Source: Sphingobacteriales bacterium
GTDB taxonomy: Bacteria > Bacteroidota > Bacteroidia > Chitinophagales > Chitinophagaceae
Assembly: GCA_016185185.1 (NCBI GenBank)
Contig: JACPOD010000056.1
Coordinates: 1-39,811, forward strand
Length of the DNA stretch: 39,811 nt
Direction of reading: 5' to 3'
A program made the position numbers and the translations under genes. Below the pieces are notes generated by a model. The model ran no database searches. It saw nothing but the letters and a program-made list of their open reading frames with translations, and had not been told where the DNA came from. This document shows, one piece after another, positions 29,820 through 38,833 of the stretch; the first letter of the stretch is position 1, and each line of letters begins with the position of its first letter.

Positions 29820-30866
29820 ATGCAGAAAATTGTTCGCTACCTGGCTGTAATATGCCTTCTTTTATTTATTTCCTGTAACAACGGTAAAAAAACTGATACC
29901 ACATCAAATGCAAGTCAGGCAAATAACGTTTTGCCGATTGAAGGATTTATTGTAAAAAGCAGTTCCATTGATGAGGATATTAAAGTATCCGGTACACTAA
30001 TCCCTTTTGAAAACACGGAGCTTCGCACCGAAATTTCGGGTCGTGTGGTTACCTTAAATGTGGCAGAGGGGAAATTTGTAACAAAAGGCACTTTACTGGT
30101 TAAATTATTTGACGGTGACCTGCAGGCACAGTTAAAAAAATTGCAGGTTCAGTTACAAATTGCACAAAAAACATTTGAGAGACAATCGGAGCTTTTAAAA
30201 ATAAACGGCATCAGTCAGCAGGAAGTTGATTTAACCGGTTTACAGGTAAGTAACATTAACGCAGATATTGATATTATAAAAACAAGTATTGCTAAAACTG
30301 AATTAAGAGCCCCTTTTAACGGCCGGCTTGGTTTGCGCAACATTAGTCCCGGCGCTTATGTAACACCTCAAACACTGGTTTCCACCATCAGTGAAATAAA
30401 TCAGCAGAAAATAGAATTTAGTGTTCCTGAAAAATACAGTTCACAAATCAGTCCGGGGAAAGACCTGGATTTTACTATTGAAGGTTCCCCGTCTTCTTAT
30501 AAAGCTGTAGTAAGCGCTACAGAAACATCTGTTGAAGAAAACACGAGGAATCTTAAAGTAAGAGCTATCGTAAAAAAGGTTGACCGCTTCCTGGTACCGG
30601 GTACGTTTGCAAAAGTTCAAATGATATTGGGTAAAAACGATACTGCCCTGATGATTCCTTCTGATGCAATCATTCCACAGGCGAGAAACAAACAGGTAAT
30701 CCTGTATAAAGGTGGAACCGCTGCATTTGTAAATGTAACAACCGGCATCCGGGATTCAAGCAGTGTACAAATATTATCCGGATTAAATACTGGTGATACG
30801 GTTATCACTACAGGTTTATTGTTTTTAAAACCCGGGGCAGCCGTTAAACTTTCCAAAATAAAATAA
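29820..30866 (+). CDS. RND efflux periplasmic adaptor (MFP/HlyD family) lipoprotein
   Basis: 348 residues. A lipobox (LFIS-C, Cys19) anchors it in the inner membrane. The barrel-sandwich lipoyl halves are GRVVTLNVAEGKFVTKGTLL and LRAPFNGRLGLRNISPGAYV, with a short helical hairpin between (LKKLQVQLQIAQKTFERQSE). The beta-barrel and membrane-proximal domains follow. It links the RND pump to the outer-membrane channel. It starts the three-gene efflux operon, 20 bases before the pump gene. Confidence 0.94.
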   Translation: MQKIVRYLAVICLLLFISCNNGKKTDTTSNASQANNVLPIEGFIVKSSSIDEDIKVSGTLIPFENTELRTEISGRVVTLNVAEGKFVTKGTLLVKLFDGDLQAQLKKLQVQLQIAQKTFERQSELLKINGISQQEVDLTGLQVSNINADIDIIKTSIAKTELRAPFNGRLGLRNISPGAYVTPQTLVSTISEINQQKIEFSVPEKYSSQISPGKDLDFTIEGSPSSYKAVVSATETSVEENTRNLKVRAIVKKVDRFLVPGTFAKVQMILGKNDTALMIPSDAIIPQARNKQVILYKGGTAAFVNVTTGIRDSSSVQILSGLNTGDTVITTGLLFLKPGAAVKLSKIK

Positions 30867-30886
30867 CGCCTGAAAAATATTTAGTA

Positions 30887-33800
30887 ATGAATTTATCAGA
30901 ACTCAGTTTACGGCGGCCGGTTTTAGCAATTGTTTGTTCAATTGTTATTATCATTTTTGGCGTTATTGGATATTCTTTTTTAGGTGTACGGGAATACCCG
31001 GCAATTGATCCGGCCGTTATTAATGTACGTACGTCCTACACTGGCGCCAATGCTGAAATTATTGAACAGCAAATTACCGAACCGCTTGAAAAAGCAGTCA
31101 ACAGTGTACAGGGTATAAAAAACATTACTTCTTCGAGTGCACAGGGAAGCAGTAACATTACGGTAGAGTTTGAATTAAATGTGGACCTGGAAAAAGCTGC
31201 CAATGATGTGCGGGAAAAAGTATCCCAGGCCCTGGGTAATTTGCCACAGGATATCGACAGCCCTCCTATTGTTACAAAAGCAGATTCTGATTCTGATCCG
31301 ATTGTGTTTATGCAAATGCAAAGTATGTCAAGGGATATTTTGCAATTAACAGACTATGCTGAAAATGTTGTTCAGGAGAGATTACAAACTATTGATGGAG
31401 TTAGCTCGGTAAATGTATTTGGCAAACGGTACTCAATGCGTTTGTGGCTTGACCCGTCAAAATTATCTGCCTATAAACTAACGATACAGGACGTTAAGGC
31501 TGCATTAGACAGGGAAAATGTGGAACTGCCCGGAGGTAAAGTTAGAGGCAATACAACTGAGCTTACCGTTAAAGCGTATGGCCGGTTATCAACGGAAGAT
31601 GAATTCAATAATCTGATCATAAAACAGGATGTTGGACAGATCATCCGCTTTAAAGACCTTGGCTACGCCATTCTTGGTCCTGATAATGAAGAACAGGTTT
31701 CCCGTAAAAATAATATCCCCTGTGTTTCGCTGGGCGTAATAGCGCAACCCGGAAGTAACCAGATAGCCATTGCAGATGAAATATATAAACGTATTGAAGA
31801 AATTAAAAAGGAATTACCAAATGATGTAACCCTGGAAGTTGGTTTTGACCGGACAACTTTTGTACGTAAAGCGGTAAAAGAAGTAAAAGAGACACTGGCC
31901 ATCGCTATTACCCTGGTAGTAATTATTATATTTTTGTTTTTCCGTGAATGGTCTATTGCATTACGTCCGTTAATTGATATTCCGGTTTCTTTGATAGGCG
32001 CCTTTTTTATAATGTATATAGCGGGTTTTTCTATCAATGTACTTACCCTTTTATCATTGGTACTGGCAACAGGTTTGGTGGTGGATGATGGGATTGTTGT
32101 GACCGAAAACATCTTTAAAAAGATGGAACAGGGTATGGATAAACGTAAAGCGGCCAAAGAAGGTTCCAAAGAAATTTACTTTGCTGTAATTGCCACTTCA
32201 CTCACACTCGCTGTTGTATTCTTACCAATTATTTTCTTGCAGGGATTTGTTGGCCGCCTGTTTCGTGAATTTGGTATTGTGGTAGCAGGTGCTGTAATTA
32301 TTTCTGCTTTTGTATCCCTTAGTTTAACACCGGTATTAAACATTTTTCTAACTACCGATACTAAAAAACATTCCTGGTTTTACAGGGTCACAGAACCATT
32401 CTTCCGTGGAATGGAAAATCTTTACCGAAATTCTCTTTCTGCTTTTATGAAAGCAAGATGGATTGCATTTATAATTGTTGCCGTTTGTTTAGGAGCAATT
32501 TATACTATAGGCAAACTATTGCCATCAGAACTGGCTCCAATGGAAGACAGGAACAGGATACGCTTTAGCATCTTGGCACCCGAAGGAACAGATTTTGATT
32601 TTATGGATAAAGCCGTGTACAACACCTCTCAAATTATTTTGGATTCTGTACCGGAAAAAAGAATTTTATTGTCTTTTGCTCCAAGCTTTTCAGGCTCCGG
32701 CGGTGTAAACTCTGCTTTTCTAAGTATGGGATTAGATGATGCAGGCAACAGGAAAAAATCACAGAACGATATTGCACAACGAACTACCAAAATATTCAGC
32801 AAATACACTAACGTAAGGGTTCTTACTTTACAGGAACAAACCATTTCAGTTGGTTTGGGGTCAAGAGGATCCCTTCCAGTTCAATTTGTTTTGCAGAATT
32901 TAAACTTTGATAAGATAAAAGCCAAAGTACCTTTGTTTATGGCAGAGGTAACCAAAAGCCCGGTATTCCAGGGTTTTGATATCAACCTTAAACTAAATAA
33001 ACCCGAGTTACAAATTACCATCGACCGTTTAAAGGCAACCGAGCTGGGTGTTTCCGTACTGGATGTTTCTAATACCTTACAATTAGCATTAAGCGGAAGA
33101 AGGTTTGGTTATTTTGTCATGAACGGTAAACAATACCAGGTTATTGGCCAGGTTGACCGTAACGACAGGGATGAACCGCTGGACTTAAAAGGATTCTATG
33201 TTCGCAGTAATAAAGGGCAACTCATTCAGCTGGACAACCTTGTCAATATTGTAGAGAGTGCCAATCCCCCGCAGATTTTTCACTTTAACCGGTTAAAGAG
33301 TGCAACTGTTTCTGCCGGGTTGGCGCCAGGTAAATCCTTAAGTGATGGTGTAAATGAAATGAACCGTATTGCAAAAATTGTTTTGGATGATTCGTTCAGT
33401 ACTTCACTTAGTGGTGCGGCAAGAGATTTTGCAGAAAGTAAATCAAATACTTCGTTTGCCTTTATACTGGCACTTGTACTTATCTTTTTAATTCTTGCGG
33501 CACAGTTTGAAAGTTTTATAGATCCCTTAATAATTATGATCACCGTGCCACTTGCTTTAGCGGGTGCAGTAATCAGTTTATATGTATTTGATCAAACCCT
33601 TAATATCTTTTCTGAAATCGGCATTATTATGCTTATAGGGCTGGTAACTAAAAATGGTATTTTGATTGTTGAATTTGCCAACCAGAAAAGAGAAACAGGG
33701 GAAAATAAATTAATGGCAGCTGTTGGAGCTTCCGTTGCCAGACTACGGCCCATTTTAATGACCACACTGGCTACAACGTTGGGAGCATTGCCTATTGCCA

Positions 33801-33949
33801 TGGCCATTGGTTCTGCCGGTAAAAGCCGGGTGCCATTGGGAATTGTTATAGTGGGCGGTATGATCTTTTCACTCATTCTTACACTCTATGTAGTACCATC
33901 ATTGTACATGTTCTTATCGACCAAAAAGAAAAAGCATGAAGATCTGTAA
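30887..33949 (+). CDS. RND efflux pump permease (AcrB/HAE1 family)
   Basis: 1020 residues, full HAE1 length, with twelve membrane segments and two large periplasmic domains. The proton-relay residues are present: Asp400 and Asp401 in LATGLVVDDGIVVTENI and Lys922 in GLVTKNGILIVEFANQ. The N-terminus SELSLRRPVLAIVCSIVIII is family-typical. It should export hydrophobic or amphipathic compounds using the proton motive force. The 3' end overlaps the TolC-family gene by 14 bases. The substrate cannot be read from sequence. Confidence 0.96.
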   Translation: MNLSELSLRRPVLAIVCSIVIIIFGVIGYSFLGVREYPAIDPAVINVRTSYTGANAEIIEQQITEPLEKAVNSVQGIKNITSSSAQGSSNITVEFELNVDLEKAANDVREKVSQALGNLPQDIDSPPIVTKADSDSDPIVFMQMQSMSRDILQLTDYAENVVQERLQTIDGVSSVNVFGKRYSMRLWLDPSKLSAYKLTIQDVKAALDRENVELPGGKVRGNTTELTVKAYGRLSTEDEFNNLIIKQDVGQIIRFKDLGYAILGPDNEEQVSRKNNIPCVSLGVIAQPGSNQIAIADEIYKRIEEIKKELPNDVTLEVGFDRTTFVRKAVKEVKETLAIAITLVVIIIFLFFREWSIALRPLIDIPVSLIGAFFIMYIAGFSINVLTLLSLVLATGLVVDDGIVVTENIFKKMEQGMDKRKAAKEGSKEIYFAVIATSLTLAVVFLPIIFLQGFVGRLFREFGIVVAGAVIISAFVSLSLTPVLNIFLTTDTKKHSWFYRVTEPFFRGMENLYRNSLSAFMKARWIAFIIVAVCLGAIYTIGKLLPSELAPMEDRNRIRFSILAPEGTDFDFMDKAVYNTSQIILDSVPEKRILLSFAPSFSGSGGVNSAFLSMGLDDAGNRKKSQNDIAQRTTKIFSKYTNVRVLTLQEQTISVGLGSRGSLPVQFVLQNLNFDKIKAKVPLFMAEVTKSPVFQGFDINLKLNKPELQITIDRLKATELGVSVLDVSNTLQLALSGRRFGYFVMNGKQYQVIGQVDRNDRDEPLDLKGFYVRSNKGQLIQLDNLVNIVESANPPQIFHFNRLKSATVSAGLAPGKSLSDGVNEMNRIAKIVLDDSFSTSLSGAARDFAESKSNTSFAFILALVLIFLILAAQFESFIDPLIIMITVPLALAGAVISLYVFDQTLNIFSEIGIIMLIGLVTKNGILIVEFANQKRETGENKLMAAVGASVARLRPILMTTLATTLGALPIAMAIGSAGKSRVPLGIVIVGGMIFSLILTLYVVPSLYMFLSTKKKKHEDL

Positions 33950-35249
33950 AACGATTCTATTCTTATTTATATCCATAACTTCTTTGGCACAAGACAAAAT
34001 CTTAAGCCTGGAAGAAGCCATTGCCACGGCCCTCAAAAATAATTATGACATTCAATTGGCGAAAAACGATTCTGCCGCGGCCGCCATTGATAATTCCTAT
34101 GCCAATGCTGCCTTTATTCCACGGTTGAATGCAACAGGTTCTTTTGTCTTTAATAATAATGATCAGAAACAAAAATTAGCCAGCGCTACCACCACCAGCC
34201 GTAAAGGCATTCGCTCAGATAATTTTTCCTCTTCGCTGCAATTAACCTGGACTTTATTTGATGGATTAAAAATGTTTGCCACAAAGGATAAACTGGCAGA
34301 ATTTGTAAAACTCGGGGAGATCAATATTAAAAACCAGGTGATCAATACCACGGCAGATATAATTAATAATTATTACAATATTGTAAGGCAAAAACAGCAA
34401 TTAAAAGCGATACAGGAACAAATTAGCATTAATGATGAAAGAGTAAAACTGGCGGATAAAAAATTATCTGTCGGGCTGGGTTCAAAACCTGAACTTTTAC
34501 AGGCCAAAGTTGATTTAAATGCACAGAAGGCCGTACAGCTAAAAGAGTTTACATTAATTGCACAGTTGAAAGAACAGCTAAACCAGGTTATGGCGATTGC
34601 CCTTAATACAACCTATGAAGTTTCCGATACAATTCCTTTTGATACGGATCTTAAATATGATGAGATCCTTACAAAATCAGAAGAAAGAAATCCCCTGCTT
34701 CAACTAACACGAAAGAATATCGACATTTCAAAACTTACTTTAAAAGAAAGAAAGGCAGAACAGTTTCCAACTTTAAATTTTAACTCCGCCTATAATTTTA
34801 CCAGGAACGAAAACAAATTAGTGATCAACCAGTTTACTCCGTTATTTAACCGTACACTTGGATTTAATTATGGATTAAGTGCAACCATACCTATTTTAAA
34901 TGGCTTTAATGCCCAGCGGCAAATTAAACAGGCCAAACTTGATATACAATACCAGCAATTGGTACTGGATAATCAAAAATCGCAAATTACTCTTGCTGTA
35001 GGCAATGCTTTTAAAGATTATGAATTGCAAAAAAAATCACTGGCACTGGAGGAAGATAATCTTACCCTGGCAAAAGAAAATGTAATGATCGCCTTAGAAC
35101 GTTTCCGGCAGGGAGTATCTACTTATCTTGAATTAAGAGAAGCACAAAAGAGTTTAGAAGACGGCTATAACCGCCTCATTGCAGCAAGATACAATACCAA
35201 AATAGCTGAAACAGAATTGCTGCGGCTGAAAGGAGATTTGATAAAATAG
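33936..35249 (+). CDS. TolC-family outer-membrane efflux protein
   Basis: 437 residues. A signal peptide (LFLFISITSLAQ) precedes two halves of the OEP fold, each with long amphipathic helices: SLEEAIATALKNNYDIQLAK at the start, then KLADKKLSVGLGSKPELLQA, and the second-half RFRQGVSTYLELREAQKSLE. It would form the outer-membrane channel for the RND pump and adaptor. It overlaps the pump gene by 14 bases (translational coupling) and is followed by purE after 35 bases. Confidence 0.95.
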   Translation: MKICKTILFLFISITSLAQDKILSLEEAIATALKNNYDIQLAKNDSAAAAIDNSYANAAFIPRLNATGSFVFNNNDQKQKLASATTTSRKGIRSDNFSSSLQLTWTLFDGLKMFATKDKLAEFVKLGEINIKNQVINTTADIINNYYNIVRQKQQLKAIQEQISINDERVKLADKKLSVGLGSKPELLQAKVDLNAQKAVQLKEFTLIAQLKEQLNQVMAIALNTTYEVSDTIPFDTDLKYDEILTKSEERNPLLQLTRKNIDISKLTLKERKAEQFPTLNFNSAYNFTRNENKLVINQFTPLFNRTLGFNYGLSATIPILNGFNAQRQIKQAKLDIQYQQLVLDNQKSQITLAVGNAFKDYELQKKSLALEEDNLTLAKENVMIALERFRQGVSTYLELREAQKSLEDGYNRLIAARYNTKIAETELLRLKGDLIK

Positions 35250-35284
35250 ATTTTTAGCTTTTCTTTGCGGTACAATTTTCAACT

Positions 35285-35797
35285 ATGCCAGTACAAGTAG
35301 GAATCATCATGGGCAGCGACAGCGATTTAAACGTGATGCAGGGGGCTGCAGATATTCTTAAAGAATTTTCAATTGAATTTGAATTAACGGTTGTGTCTGC
35401 ACACCGTACACCGCTGCGCATGGTAGAGTATGCACAAAAAGCCAAAGAAAGAGGGTTGAAAGTTATTATTGCAGGAGCCGGTGGGGCAGCTCATTTACCA
35501 GGTATGGTTGCCTCAATTACGCCTCTGCCCGTAATTGGAGTTCCTATTAAATCTTCTAATTCAATTGATGGTTGGGATTCTGTATTATCTATTTTACAAA
35601 TGCCTAATGGAATACCTGTGGCAACAGTTGCTTTAAACGCAGCAAAAAATGCAGGAATACTGGCTGCAACCATTATAGGTGCATTTGATGAAACTATTGG
35701 TAAAAAAGTAAGCGAGTACAAAGCTACATTAAGCAAGGAGGTAATTGCTAAAGTTGATAAGCTAAAGAAAGATGGTTGGGAAAATAAGTTTGATTAA
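35285..35797 (+). CDS. purE: N5-carboxyaminoimidazole ribonucleotide mutase
   Basis: 170 residues, bacterial class I PurE. The substrate loop is [12 protein letters not shown] (Gly10, Ser11, Asp12), with the active His40 in VVSAHRTP and the conserved [11 protein letters not shown] containing His70. It converts N5-CAIR from PurK to CAIR. Its stop codon shares bases with the stop of convergent bshC (TTAA). Confidence 0.97.
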   Translation: MPVQVGIIMGSDSDLNVMQGAADILKEFSIEFELTVVSAHRTPLRMVEYAQKAKERGLKVIIAGAGGAAHLPGMVASITPLPVIGVPIKSSNSIDGWDSVLSILQMPNGIPVATVALNAAKNAGILAATIIGAFDETIGKKVSEYKATLSKEVIAKVDKLKKDGWENKFD

Positions 35798-37395
35798 ATA
35801 CCATCGGTTAGCACCACAAACTCCTGTTCCAAACTCAACGAATTATCATATAGTTTATTCAATATTTCTTTTCCATATACTCCAAAGAAAAAACTGATAT
35901 TCTCCACTCTTTCCTGTAAACTGTTATTGGCGAATAAAGATTGTTTTAGCGATTGTATTTGCCTTTGCTCTGCTTCATACTTCTTTTTTTCTGCTCTCAT
36001 CATTTTCTTTTCTAATTCCTCCAGTTGCTTTTTTGATTTCGCCAGTAAAGAATCAATATGAGCCATTAAAGTTTGGTCAACCGGTGCTGCTTTTTGTTTT
36101 AGCTGGTCATATAATTTTTGCAGGAAAGTGATTTCATTATTCAGCGACAAATCATTGGAAGTTCTTTCTTTCACCAGTTGATTGATCAATTCCAATTCCG
36201 GCTTAAATAAATCAGCAATAGATAATCCCAGCTTCTTCGTTTTTTGTTTCTGTTCATCATTTATTAACAGGAATGAATTGCGCAACACCAGCATTGGATA
36301 AGGAACATTCACCGCTTCAAAAACTTTCTTCAGTTCCAGCCAGTACGCCACTTCTCCCCCGCCACCAATAAATGCGATATTGGGTAATACAGTTTCCTGG
36401 AAAACGCCTCTGAGAATTACGTTAGCACTAAACCGCTCCGGATGCTCCTCCAGCTCTTTTACTATTTCAGCTTCAGTAAAGCTAAGTTCTAAACTGCTAA
36501 TGATAAACTGTTCTCCAACTTTTTCAATACGCTCCCTCTTGTTATCGATCAGGTAAAATAAATTGATTGCTCTGCCACTTGCCTGTACTTTATAGTATTT
36601 GCCTAATTCTTTCCCCGTGGCTTCTACTAAAGGGTGCGAAAAACCTTCCAGTAATTCTTTTTTAATAACGGGTGCAAAAGCTTTTTTTAATGAAGCATTA
36701 TCTGGTATCAGTACAATAACACCAAATTCCCCAAACAATTTATTTACCAGTTCAAAAGTTGATTGTTGAATACTGTTGCCTTTTTTATAACAATCAATAA
36801 ATAATTGAACAAGTTCTTTACCATTGGGCAGTACTGTTATTTGTCCATTAATTGCAGTGATGAGTTTCAAAAATTCATCATCCACTTTCATTCTTCCAAC
36901 GGCACCCGTTTGTTTTGTTTGCCAAACCAGTTTATTCCCCTGTATGGTAATATTATTCAGTTCATCAAGGTCTGCATCTTCACTCCCCATATAATACACC
37001 GGTACAAAATCATATTGCGGCATTTCTTTTTTGAGTGTATCAGCCAGTTTTGCTGCATGTAAAATCTTGTACAGGAAATACAAAGGCCCGGTAAAAATAT
37101 TTGGTTGATGAGCTGTGCAAATGGTAAACGTATCGGGTGATAAAAGCTTATGGATATTCTCTTTTACAGCATCTGTAACGGGGATGTTCTTATACTGATG
37201 TTGCAGCGCAGTAACCAGTAATTCCCGGTTGGTATTAACTTGTTTCCTGCTATCTATCGACTGGCAAATGCCATCGGGGGAAACAGGGTGTTTAAGAAAG
37301 GGGGTTAATTTTTCGTCACCGGCAACATAATCTGCCACGATATTCGAAAAAAAGCCTGTTTGTGCGTAAGACAACCTGGAAGCAGTAAAATTCAT
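35794..37395 (-). CDS. bshC: Bacillithiol biosynthesis cysteine-adding enzyme
   Basis: 533 residues, family length. The N-terminal Rossmann-like part has [20 protein letters not shown] and [18 protein letters not shown], both BshC signatures. A coiled-coil arm is visible near the C-terminal end ([20 protein letters not shown]). It adds cysteine to glucosaminyl-malate to finish bacillithiol. bshA and bshB are not in this window. With the bacilliredoxin at 17254 it points to a working bacillithiol system. Upstream in minus-strand sense, TACTTTCG at 37437-37430 resembles a -7 box with one mismatch. Confidence 0.94.
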   Translation of the reverse strand: MNFTASRLSYAQTGFFSNIVADYVAGDEKLTPFLKHPVSPDGICQSIDSRKQVNTNRELLVTALQHQYKNIPVTDAVKENIHKLLSPDTFTICTAHQPNIFTGPLYFLYKILHAAKLADTLKKEMPQYDFVPVYYMGSEDADLDELNNITIQGNKLVWQTKQTGAVGRMKVDDEFLKLITAINGQITVLPNGKELVQLFIDCYKKGNSIQQSTFELVNKLFGEFGVIVLIPDNASLKKAFAPVIKKELLEGFSHPLVEATGKELGKYYKVQASGRAINLFYLIDNKRERIEKVGEQFIISSLELSFTEAEIVKELEEHPERFSANVILRGVFQETVLPNIAFIGGGGEVAYWLELKKVFEAVNVPYPMLVLRNSFLLINDEQKQKTKKLGLSIADLFKPELELINQLVKERTSNDLSLNNEITFLQKLYDQLKQKAAPVDQTLMAHIDSLLAKSKKQLEELEKKMMRAEKKKYEAEQRQIQSLKQSLFANNSLQERVENISFFFGVYGKEILNKLYDNSLSLEQEFVVLTDGI

Positions 37396-37530
37396 CTATA
37401 TGATTTAAAATTCACCAAAAAACAGGCAACGAAAGTAGCAATTCTATGCAATAAGTACATAGTTTTACGTTATTAAGCGATCGCCAGGGAGTTTTAAACG
37501 AAACTTTTAACAAGCTTTTCAAAAATATCT

Positions 37531-38694
37531 ATGAAGGCATTACTAACCCTCCTCATTATTTTAACCTCAACCTTTATTGTTTGGGCCGGCGACACTACCG
37601 GTACATGGGTAGGTACTATGGAGCACAAAGGTACCGGTACTACCAAAACTGTTTGGTATGTTAAAATGGACTTAACCGTAGAAGGCAGTAAATGCAATGG
37701 CACGATCACTTATGATTTTATGCAACGTAATAGTCCTTTAACCCTTTCTGTAAAATTCAGGGGTGAAGTACTCGAAAACACTCTTATTATTAACTATTAT
37801 TCAAAAGATGTAAAAAAATCAGGAAGAGATGCGAGGGGAATTCTTTTGCAATTCAGGTACAACCTGGTACTCGTAAAAAATAAATTTACAGAACATATTT
37901 ATGGAGATTACATTGGTTTATCCAAAGGGTTGATACCCGATAAAACAAAAGGGTATATCTATCTCGAGCCTTATAAAGGGGATGTAGAAGCCCTTACAAA
38001 AAAAATAGATATTAAAATTGATTCTTTAATCGCTGCAAAGGATAATCCACCTCCTGTAGCTGAGCCAGTTGTTGAAACAAAAACACTTCCTGCTGTAACA
38101 AACAAAGAATCGGTTACCCAAAAAAAGGAAGAACCTAAGACCGAAATAAAAGCTACCGTTAAAACCTTGCCGGAAAAACCAGTGGTATCTGCTCCTGTTG
38201 AAATGAAAAAGGATACACAGGTTATTGTAAAAGCACCGCCCATTATAATTAAAAAAGATACCGCCGTTGTAATAGCTCCTGTAAAAGAATTAAAACTTGA
38301 CACAACCGCTCTGAGTGCTGCCAAAATAGAAGTGCAAACAAAATTGAAAGCAAGAGAAAATGTTGTAACTGACCGGGTAAATCTGGATACAGGTGAAGTT
38401 GTTGTTGAGTTTTACGATAATGGCACTATTGATGGCGATATTATTACTGTGATCCATAATAAATCGATCGAATTATCAAGTGCAACATTATCTGACAAAC
38501 CATTACGGTTTAGTTTTCATATTGATTCACAAAACCCTTACCACGAAATTGTGATGTATGCCGAAAACCAGGGAACGATTCCACCCAATACAGCAATGAT
38601 GATCATTACTTATGGCAATCAGCGTAAACAGGTGTTTTTAAGTGCCGATGATAAAAAAAGTGCAGTGGTCTTGCTGGAATTAAAAAAAGAATAA
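37531..38694 (+). CDS. Unrecognised modular secreted protein (387 aa)
   Basis: Not recognised as a named family. A signal peptide (MKALLTLLIILTSTFIVWAG) is followed by an N-terminal beta-rich domain of about 130 residues starting TTGTWVGTMEHKG, with a lipocalin-like GTWVG start. Then comes a low-complexity linker of about 110 residues rich in Pro, Val, Lys and Thr (PPPVAEPVVETKTLP, KKDTQVIVKAPPIIIKKDT). The C-terminal domain, from about residue 290, reads EVVVEFYDNGTIDGDIITVI and VMYAENQGTIPPNTAMMIIT. A 'DNG.IDGD.I...AEN.G.IPPNT' domain recurs in Bacteroidota secreted proteins as far as I recall; its role is unknown. It precedes the S1/P1 nuclease gene by 139 bases. Confidence 0.7.
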   Translation: MKALLTLLIILTSTFIVWAGDTTGTWVGTMEHKGTGTTKTVWYVKMDLTVEGSKCNGTITYDFMQRNSPLTLSVKFRGEVLENTLIINYYSKDVKKSGRDARGILLQFRYNLVLVKNKFTEHIYGDYIGLSKGLIPDKTKGYIYLEPYKGDVEALTKKIDIKIDSLIAAKDNPPPVAEPVVETKTLPAVTNKESVTQKKEEPKTEIKATVKTLPEKPVVSAPVEMKKDTQVIVKAPPIIIKKDTAVVIAPVKELKLDTTALSAAKIEVQTKLKARENVVTDRVNLDTGEVVVEFYDNGTIDGDIITVIHNKSIELSSATLSDKPLRFSFHIDSQNPYHEIVMYAENQGTIPPNTAMMIITYGNQRKQVFLSADDKKSAVVLLELKKE

Positions 38695-38786
38695 ATTGCG
38701 TTTTGTAACCCTTTAGTGTACTCCTTACATTTCAGTTCTGTTTTCATTCCTTATTGTTTCGTACAAACCTCATCTGATTTTTTAAT

Positions 38787-38809
38787 TGCCTTGTTATAAT
38801 GGCAAGGCA
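38787..38809 (+). promoter_or_regulatory. Hairpin upstream of the S1/P1 nuclease gene
   Basis: TGCCTTG/CAAGGCA, 7-bp perfect stem with a 9-base loop, 24 bases before the ATG and 92 past the previous stop. With no T-run it fits a leader structure or operator better than a terminator. Confidence 0.35.
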
Positions 38810-38833
38810 GGAATTTATTAAGCAAAAAATTCA

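Noticed and set aside
31663-32169. 168-residue ORF on the minus strand
   Set aside because: Antisense to the RND pump gene with no independent features.
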